From positions 1 through 20,719 of IMG/VR virus record IMGVR_UViG_3300024517_000133: a stretch of 20,719 bases of DNA; one strand, 5' to 3'. Shown here piece by piece: positions 16,232-20,719 of the stretch. A program made the position numbers and the translations under genes. The stretch's first letter is position 1; the number at the start of each line of letters is the position of its first letter. This DNA comes from a virus. The notes beneath the pieces were generated by a model. The model did no database searches, was not told where the DNA came from, and saw nothing but the letters and a program-made list of their open reading frames with translations.

Positions 16232-16232
16232 C

Positions 16233-16601
16233 TTAGTTCACTCCACCGGCTGCATCGATATTTTCCTGAGCTTCAAGCCGGGCTATTTCCTCTTCTTCTT
16301 CATCGGAGAGGATGGGGCTTGTAGCGCCTTCATACTCATGTTCGATGATTTTGAAGTAGTACTGCAGGTTTGAGATAGCAACCAAATCTTCCATTACATC
16401 TGGACGATGGCCTTTTTCTTTAATCTGAGGTACTGCCAGGAGTGAAACAGAGGCCATGGCCTTAGATTCACAGTAACCTTTAAGGATGACTTTTTTGAAG
16501 TCAGAGTTACGTTGGAGTCGGTTCCAGGCTTCGCCCATTACTACGGCGTGTTCGAGGGAGCGGGTTTCGAGTTCGATCTGTTCTTGTTCAGAATTGCTCA
16601 T
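16233..16601 (-). CDS. Small helical protein between portal and scaffold (122 aa)
   Basis: The protein has three parts. The first is an N-terminal charged helix with WNRLQRNSDFKKVILKGYCE (about 27-46), a pattern I associate with small proteins encoded beside portal or scaffold genes in other podoviruses. A helical middle follows, then an acidic tail containing DEEEEEIARLEAQE. There is no membrane segment or signal. It starts after a 73-base gap that holds a promoter candidate, with AGGAA ahead of the ATG, and is followed one base later by the scaffold gene. It probably helps head assembly, but the function is not known. Confidence 0.55.
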   Translation of the reverse strand: MSNSEQEQIELETRSLEHAVVMGEAWNRLQRNSDFKKVILKGYCESKAMASVSLLAVPQIKEKGHRPDVMEDLVAISNLQYYFKIIEHEYEGATSPILSDEEEEEIARLEAQENIDAAGGVN

Positions 16602-16641
16602 AATAGAGTTCCTGTGGTTAGTTTTGAAGTAAAGCGGCTAA

Positions 16642-16671
16642 ATCATATATTAAAGTATACCATTCAGTCAA
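16642..16671 (-). promoter_or_regulatory. Candidate sigma-70-type promoter before the scaffold-capsid genes
   Basis: On the transcribed strand a TTGACT box (16666-16671) is followed after 18 bases by TATGAT (16642-16647). It lies in the AT-rich 73-base gap between the portal stop and the 122-residue gene, one of the few gaps in the window. An overlapping TATACT is present but too close to the -35 box. The match is decent for a host RNA polymerase promoter and could boost scaffold and capsid transcription. It is a sequence match only. Confidence 0.4.
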
Positions 16672-16674
16672 ATA

Positions 16675-18729
16675 TTATTTTGCTGGCTGAGGCTTATTTG
16701 CCTCGATCGCAATCTTGGTGAAGTTGTCTGACTGGGCTTTATCCATGACAGCTTTGTGGTCAATTCTTTTCAGATCTACTTCTCGAGCATGCTTCGTACC
16801 GTCGGCTATATTGGTAAACTCAAGATCCTTGAGGTCTGTATCCGCCAGCAACTGACGAGTCCTGGCCTGGTTGAGCATGGCCTGAGTTTCTTTATTGATC
16901 ATATCGACCTCGTTCTCACGGGTCCTGGAATTACGTTCAGCGATTTCAGACTCGACCTTCATGACCTCGAGTTCCTTCATCTTCTCAGCGAAGGGGTCAG
17001 GTTTCGGCTCGAAGGTTTCCATTGCCTTGGATAGGTCAGGCATTCTGTGCAGTTTGGCGATCTCGGCCATCAGCAGGTTCCGCATTCCCTGGTCCATGCC
17101 TTGGCCGAGAGTCTGCAGCAAGAAGCTGAGCTCCTGTGCTTTAGAGGAGTTGTCTTCTGCAGTTGACACTTCAATCTTAATGTCGATCTCACCTCTAAGG
17201 TCGTCACGTTTTACAGGAACGAATTCATCGTTGGTAATCCGGACTACTTCCTCTTCGCCAAGGAACTCACTGTTGTAAGACATCCATTTGCGCATCAGAG
17301 GATTTATATGGTTTTCGGCAATGTTGCGGACGATATCTAATCTACGGACGTTTACCGCATCAAGTACACCGCTGGCAGCTCGAGCCGTAGATCCAAGAGA
17401 TGCTCCCTGTATACCTCCAGTAAAAGCTTTGACGCCAAGCATCGAATCGTTTTCGTTGTTGTTCTGCTCCATGACGGCGAACACACTTTGAGGAATAGCG
17501 TTGTAATTCCCTTCGAAGAAATCTTGCTGGTTACCGTTAAATTCGAAGTTCTTGCCGTTCAGGAAGCGCTTCTTGTTGATCGGATCCAGGGCGCCAGTTC
17601 GTATACCCTTCTGGGCATTGTTCGAATTGGCCATGTTATCTATGATACCGCGTTTAATGGCAGTATTTATCTTCTGATTATCACCAATCAGTTCAGCAGC
17701 AGCTTCGCCGTAGATCTTGAATGGCGTGCTGTTGTTCATCAGAATCAGGAACGGAAGGTCCTGATCCGGGTAAGGATTCGACTCTAGCTGGATAATAATG
17801 TCGTTGACCCAAGTACATACTACTGGCTCAGCAACTCCATCACCGTCGACATCGTAATTACCCCAGTATTCATATACCACGATTTTCTTTCTGGGCTCAT
17901 CTTCGAATACGAATTCGCTCTCGTCTTCCGGATCAAAGTCTTCAGAGTCAAATGCCGCACTGTCGTTTTTACCGGCTATATTACGAGCCAGCTTGTTGAG
18001 GTTTTTGTACTTACCAGATTTGCGTAATGTAGATAAGTCAGTTTCATAACGATGAATTACGAACTGAGCTTTATTCATATCACCTTCTGATGTCGGGTCC
18101 AGGAATATGTCTTCGAGACGGCAAACTTGTACATGTGGTTTATTGACGAGAACATTGATACGCTTGACTTCTTTGGTACCAATCTGTGTGGGTTGACCTG
18201 TCAAGTCTAGGCCGAATACGGGAACCTCTTCTTCAACTATTTCGTCTTCGTAGTCCCAGCTGGTTTTGGAGATAACCGTACCTTCCTGGTAGTAAAGCTT
18301 GACGACATCCGTCATGTATTTATAACGGTTGAAGTGACGGGTGAACTGTTGGTTAAGAACTAACTCGTTTTGCTGTGCAGCTGCACGGTCTTCGAAGGTG
18401 ACCGGCTGACATTTGACGATATCAGGATCTGCTACGAAAGGATCCTTGATGGAGGCATGCTGCCACTCATCCTGGCGTTTAATGTCTCGAGATACGATAC
18501 ATGACTTTCCAGACTGCTCATTGCCGTACAATTCGCCGTTGTAGTAGTCTCTCCAGGTTTCAACCTTGGCAACCATCTCCAGGCGCAAGCAATCAGCGGC
18601 TTTCATGTCCGCTTTAAAATCTTTTAAGATTTGTGCTTTGGTAGGCTTCTTTGGTACGCCAGTATTATCGATGGTCTTAGCATCGGCTATACCACCGCCT
18701 TCACCTGTAAATTCGTCACCTATAGGCAT
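16675..18729 (-). CDS. Portal protein, N4-like (684 aa)
   Basis: The protein is 684 residues, close to large podovirus portals (N4 gp59 is about 760). It has a disordered Gly-rich N-terminus and a helical region with ETWRDYYNGELYG (about 57-69). A wing-type beta region contains PHVQVCRLEDIFLDPTSEGD, the 'locating' segment typical of portals. A central aromatic strand region (ENVFEFNG-like element near KNFEFNGNQQDF) and a long helix (GSTARAASGVLDAVNVRRLD) follow. The C-terminal Lys/Glu coiled coil ends near the ATG-proximal gap. The ring of twelve would form the vertex through which DNA is packed and ejected. The order portal, small protein, scaffold, capsid is standard. The start follows the holin stop by three bases. 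Confidence 0.82.
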   Translation of the reverse strand: MPIGDEFTGEGGGIADAKTIDNTGVPKKPTKAQILKDFKADMKAADCLRLEMVAKVETWRDYYNGELYGNEQSGKSCIVSRDIKRQDEWQHASIKDPFVADPDIVKCQPVTFEDRAAAQQNELVLNQQFTRHFNRYKYMTDVVKLYYQEGTVISKTSWDYEDEIVEEEVPVFGLDLTGQPTQIGTKEVKRINVLVNKPHVQVCRLEDIFLDPTSEGDMNKAQFVIHRYETDLSTLRKSGKYKNLNKLARNIAGKNDSAAFDSEDFDPEDESEFVFEDEPRKKIVVYEYWGNYDVDGDGVAEPVVCTWVNDIIIQLESNPYPDQDLPFLILMNNSTPFKIYGEAAAELIGDNQKINTAIKRGIIDNMANSNNAQKGIRTGALDPINKKRFLNGKNFEFNGNQQDFFEGNYNAIPQSVFAVMEQNNNENDSMLGVKAFTGGIQGASLGSTARAASGVLDAVNVRRLDIVRNIAENHINPLMRKWMSYNSEFLGEEEVVRITNDEFVPVKRDDLRGEIDIKIEVSTAEDNSSKAQELSFLLQTLGQGMDQGMRNLLMAEIAKLHRMPDLSKAMETFEPKPDPFAEKMKELEVMKVESEIAERNSRTRENEVDMINKETQAMLNQARTRQLLADTDLKDLEFTNIADGTKHAREVDLKRIDHKAVMDKAQSDNFTKIAIEANKPQPAK

Positions 18730-18732
18730 ACA

Positions 18733-18927
18733 CTATCTTCCGTATTTCATTTTGAACCAGGCGGTGAATGCAAATGTGGCACAAACACCGATGATACCAA
18801 CTACGGCGGCGGCTATACCCCACTGGTCGACTGTTAGCCCTAAAAACGTGGTACCTATGGAAACGCCATAGCTAGTTGACACAACGGCAGTTGTAATATT
18901 ATCCATATTTGCTAACCCTTCACTCAT
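18733..18927 (-). CDS. Holin, HP1/T7-like small type (64 aa; second start at residue 8)
   Basis: A 64-residue membrane protein. The segment ITTAVVSTSYGVSIGTTFLG followed by LTVDQWGIAAAVVGIIGVCA and the basic tail WFKMKYGR is the layout of class II/HP1-type phage holins, with two hydrophobic helices. Holins collect in the inner membrane and open it at a set time. Two in-frame starts exist. The first ATG overlaps the o-spanin stop and has only a weak GAGAA upstream. The second (Met8, at 18906) has GAAGGG at usable spacing and yields the size and start more usual in the family. Two products, as for lambda S, are possible. The gene ends three bases before the portal gene. Confidence 0.75.
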   Translation of the reverse strand: MSEGLANMDNITTAVVSTSYGVSIGTTFLGLTVDQWGIAAAVVGIIGVCATFAFTAWFKMKYGR

Positions 18928-19279
18928 TGTTTGAATTCTCTAGATCCTGTAGCCGTTCAATTTCTACATTGTAGTCGAGTATACAGTCTCGATAATACTT
19001 TGTCTGTCCTTTTTGTGATTTGATATACCGAATAAATTCCTGGTTATTGATTCCAAGGTGTTCATAGTCTCGTGGAGTGAAACCTACCCAGGCTAAACCA
19101 TCCGTATCAAATATGGCTCTGGGTTTAGCCGGGAGCATACGAATACCATCAGGAGACGGGTAATCCGGGCACTGAACTTTGGTATAGGCCAGTTTGGTCT
19201 TTACGACCACATCTGGGCGAAACATCGCACAACTGGAGATCAGGAATACGCTAAGGAGCAGTAAGAGTTTCAATTTCAT
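18920..19279 (-). CDS. o-spanin (Rz1-like outer-membrane lipoprotein, 119 aa)
   Basis: The N-terminus is a lipoprotein signal: basic MKLK, a leucine run, and a lipobox ISSC with Cys at about residue 17, so the mature protein would be lipid-anchored to the outer membrane. The mature part has a Pro-containing linker (PSPDGIRMLPAKPRA) and a C-terminal charged helix (NVEIERLQDLENSNNE). The gene overlaps the end of the i-spanin gene by 29 bases in another frame, as Rz/Rz1 pairs do. AGGAGGTG lies four bases before its ATG. Together with the i-spanin it would span the periplasm and disrupt the outer membrane. It is larger than lambda Rz1 and less proline-rich. Confidence 0.75.
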   Translation of the reverse strand: MKLKLLLLLSVFLISSCAMFRPDVVVKTKLAYTKVQCPDYPSPDGIRMLPAKPRAIFDTDGLAWVGFTPRDYEHLGINNQEFIRYIKSQKGQTKYYRDCILDYNVEIERLQDLENSNNE

Positions 19280-19625
19280 CGAACACCTCCTGAGTTTTCT
19301 TGATCATTAAATTTTCAATTAGGCCAGGCTTTCTCGTTATTAGCTTAGCAAAATCGTGGTCTTGGAACAGGTCACGCATCTTATTGACCTCGAGCCTGGC
19401 TTGATTACGTTCCATCTCTATAACCGCGGTCTTTGCAGCAAACTGTTTTAGCTGTATATCAACCAGCTCTTTCTCCTGTTGCGCTGTACGCAACGAAGTT
19501 TCAGCAGCTTCTACTTTAATAATAGCCACTTGAAGGTCATTTTTCAACTGCAGGTTAGCAGTGTAGAAGAACCAGGCAAGTAGCCCCATGGCTACAACAC
19601 CGGCAAGTAATCCTTTAGTTATCAT
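19251..19625 (-). CDS. i-spanin (Rz-like inner-membrane protein, 124 aa)
   Basis: I choose the ATG at 19625 rather than one 15 codons earlier, because GGAGA lies at correct spacing and the protein then starts MITKGLLAGVVAMGLLAWFF, an N-terminal membrane anchor. A long coiled-coil follows (KVEAAETSLRTAQQEKELVD and onward to about residue 90), and the C-terminal segment contains KPGLIENLMIKKTQEVFDEI. This anchor-plus-periplasmic-coil design is that of Rz-type inner-membrane spanins. The gene overlaps the end of the sulfotransferase gene by 11 bases and the start of the o-spanin gene by 29. Confidence 0.75.
   Translation of the reverse strand: MITKGLLAGVVAMGLLAWFFYTANLQLKNDLQVAIIKVEAAETSLRTAQQEKELVDIQLKQFAAKTAVIEMERNQARLEVNKMRDLFQDHDFAKLITRKPGLIENLMIKKTQEVFDEIETLTAP
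19284..19291 (-). promoter_or_regulatory. Strong Shine-Dalgarno inside the i-spanin gene for the o-spanin
   Basis: AGGAGGTG lies four bases before the o-spanin ATG and within the i-spanin coding region. It supports independent initiation of the overlapping o-spanin frame. Confidence 0.65.
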
Positions 19626-20421
19626 CTTTGTGTCTCCAAAATTGTGCATCATAATACTGGTTAAATGCATTATTCCCTATAAGCCCAGCGGCATTAACAA
19701 CTACTGGCTCTACTTTAGGGCGTATTGTGTGGAGACCAGGTATACCATGAATATCGTCGTTCTCATGGGTGACTTGCTCCACGTTATTGAAATCGTGTTC
19801 GAATAGGTCCTCATCAAGAAACTTATATATTTCTGCCATAGTTTCTTTAGGATCACATGTTAAGTCTTCGAATTCTACCAGATGCATACGGCCTTCAAAT
19901 CCTCGATCCAGTGAATCACGGATCTGATTATAGGCTAAACCTACTGGCTGGTTATCTTGCATCAAGACATTGGCTCGGCCTTCCATTGTCTGCCAGGCAT
20001 GATAATTTGTTTTTTCTTGTGGGAACTCCCAGTCATGAGCATTTGCACGATACAGTTTTTCGAATGAAGCAAGTATATCTACGATCGACCGAACAGGAAC
20101 CAAGATTTTGACTCTAGCCCCGAGGAGGTGCTCAGCAAGATCTATTTTGCCAACCCAACCTCGAGACTTATCAAATACCACTGGCCGCTCGACCTCTTCG
20201 TGATAACTGTTAAGGATTCCCCTCATCACCTGGGTTTTTCCTTCCTTGTTGGGTGAGGCCGCAAAAGCGGTCACATTCTCCCATTGATTCCGGATAGCGA
20301 GCACAATCTCCAGTATCCCGGAGGTTGAAGTTGCGTGGAATCGAGGGTTCTGATTCAGGATATTGCACAATAAGGTTGAGCCGGCTCGAGGGAACCCCGC
20401 TATGAAGTGTAGTGTTTTCAC
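19615..20421 (-). CDS. Sulfotransferase-family protein (268 aa)
   Basis: This is a P-loop sulfotransferase-type protein, moving a sulfuryl group from PAPS to an acceptor. The 5'-phosphosulfate-binding loop is FIAGFPRAGSTLL at residues 6-18, with Arg12 and Ser15-Thr16 in place. The 3'-phosphate-binding region is VPVRSIVDILASFEKLY (about 110-126), with the expected Arg and Ser. An F-E-D-L-T segment (about 183-187) and a C-terminal helical end complete the family layout. The start is a GTG that overlaps the upstream stop (GTGA), with GGGGGAG close by. Sulfotransferase genes are known in marine phages. The acceptor here is unknown; a host surface polymer or a virion protein are both possible. Its place inside the lysis genes is unusual. 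Confidence 0.85.
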   Translation of the reverse strand: MKTLHFIAGFPRAGSTLLCNILNQNPRFHATSTSGILEIVLAIRNQWENVTAFAASPNKEGKTQVMRGILNSYHEEVERPVVFDKSRGWVGKIDLAEHLLGARVKILVPVRSIVDILASFEKLYRANAHDWEFPQEKTNYHAWQTMEGRANVLMQDNQPVGLAYNQIRDSLDRGFEGRMHLVEFEDLTCDPKETMAEIYKFLDEDLFEHDFNNVEQVTHENDDIHGIPGLHTIRPKVEPVVVNAAGLIGNNAFNQYYDAQFWRHKDDN

Positions 20422-20579
20422 TTCTCCCCCGCCTTGAGAGCGTTAACATTGTGGTACCCATAGATACCTAAGATAGCGACAGCGAGCATCACGAACTCAC
20501 CACCATCCAGTTTGTCAGCAAAGAGAGCTAATGTAGCTATGGCCTCCATGCTGATTGCTATGAAGAATTTTCTGCTCAT
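20418..20579 (-). CDS. Small two-helix membrane peptide (53 aa)
   Basis: The reading frame gives MSRKFFIAISMEAIATLALF as its first 20 residues, with a first hydrophobic helix at about 4-21, a short DKLDGGE loop, and a second helix (FVMLAVAILGIYGY, 29-42) followed by a basic end. Its ATG overlaps the endolysin stop (ATGA) and its TGA overlaps the sulfotransferase start (GTGA). A two-helix basic-ended peptide directly after an endolysin could be a second holin, an antiholin or another lysis regulator. No family is recognised. The coupling on both sides supports it being a real gene. Confidence 0.6.
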   Translation of the reverse strand: MSRKFFIAISMEAIATLALFADKLDGGEFVMLAVAILGIYGYHNVNALKAGEK

Positions 20580-20719
20580 GAGAGTCTTTTATCCCATCTA
20601 CGGCGCCCCGAAGAGCTGGTGTCGAAGTGGGTACGGCCTCTGTACTGTCCGATGCCATACTTCTTTTTGAACTTGGTATCCAGGTAAGAAGCAACTTTGT
20701 CCGGGTGGACTTGCATCTT
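20576..20719 (-). CDS. Endolysin, M15-type peptidase C-terminal end (partial, start off window)
   Basis: The last 47 codons of a gene continue past the right edge with no start visible. The segment KYGIGQYRGRTHFDTSSSGR, then RRW, matches the C-terminal end of phage D-Ala-D-Ala carboxypeptidase / L-Ala-D-Glu endopeptidase M15 domains, in which this region carries a zinc-ligand His (here THFD, usually H-x-D) and a closing R-W. The stop overlaps the next ATG (ATGA). Such enzymes cut peptidoglycan stem peptides, and a phage would use one to lyse its host. The zinc ligands further upstream are outside the window. Confidence 0.7.
   Translation of the reverse strand, partial: KMQVHPDKVASYLDTKFKKKYGIGQYRGRTHFDTSSSGRRRWDKRLS

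Noticed and set aside
15699-16373. Plus-strand open frame of 224 codons over the scaffold gene
   Set aside because: Its serine-rich content is the mirror image of the Asp/Glu/Lys codons of the scaffold, so it is a composition effect.
1-20719. tRNA genes, CRISPR arrays, insertion sequences, attachment sites
   Set aside because: The gaps are too short for most of these, and no cloverleaf, spaced repeats, transposase or terminal inverted repeats were seen.

Overview
The window is a segment of a tailed double-stranded DNA phage, most likely a podovirus-type phage of a Gram-negative host. The capsid and portal proteins resemble the N4-gp56 (N4-like) lineage. There is an inner-membrane/outer-membrane spanin pair, which only makes sense in a Gram-negative cell, and there are large ejection-type virion proteins but no tape-measure or sheath gene. 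Every gene I support is on the minus strand, so the region reads from the right edge to the left. Genes are packed with ATGA or TAATG overlaps, and there is no gene-free stretch above 300 bases. No terminase, DNA replication gene, tRNA, CRISPR array or insertion sequence is visible.

In reading order: (1) a lysis module (20719 to 18733) with the C-terminal end of an M15-type endolysin, a two-helix membrane peptide, a PAPS-type sulfotransferase, an i-spanin, an overlapping lipoprotein o-spanin and an HP1-like holin; (2) a head module (18729 to 13649) with portal, a small helical protein, an acidic scaffold and the major capsid protein, followed by a hairpin that may be a terminator; (3) an accessory virion module (13568 to 10517) with an HeH/LEM-like protein, two paralogous beta-sandwich proteins flanking a beta-propeller protein, and a helical structural protein; (4) an unexpected fatty-acid/polyketide-like pair (10517 to 9439), an acyl carrier protein and a compact ketosynthase with an intact Cys-His-His triad, followed by an unassigned 158-residue protein; (5) ejection/tail-type proteins (8979 to 1119), beginning with a 931-residue protein that carries two Calx-beta domains and a long hydrophobic block, then 127-, 570- and 982-residue internal-virion-type proteins; (6) a gene running off the left edge whose visible 373 residues resemble the N-terminal domain of T7-family single-subunit RNA polymerase, in a position comparable to the N4 virion RNA polymerase.

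The most unusual feature is the ACP-ketosynthase pair, translationally coupled inside a virion-protein operon. My working inference is that the phage makes or loads an acyl group used on, or packaged with, its virion or the host envelope. The sequence alone does not show the substrate. Other items worth attention are the possible virion RNA polymerase, the Calx-beta protein, the sulfotransferase inside the lysis module, the holin with two possible starts, and a strong excess of CTCGAG sites that is interrupted by a 7 kb empty stretch.
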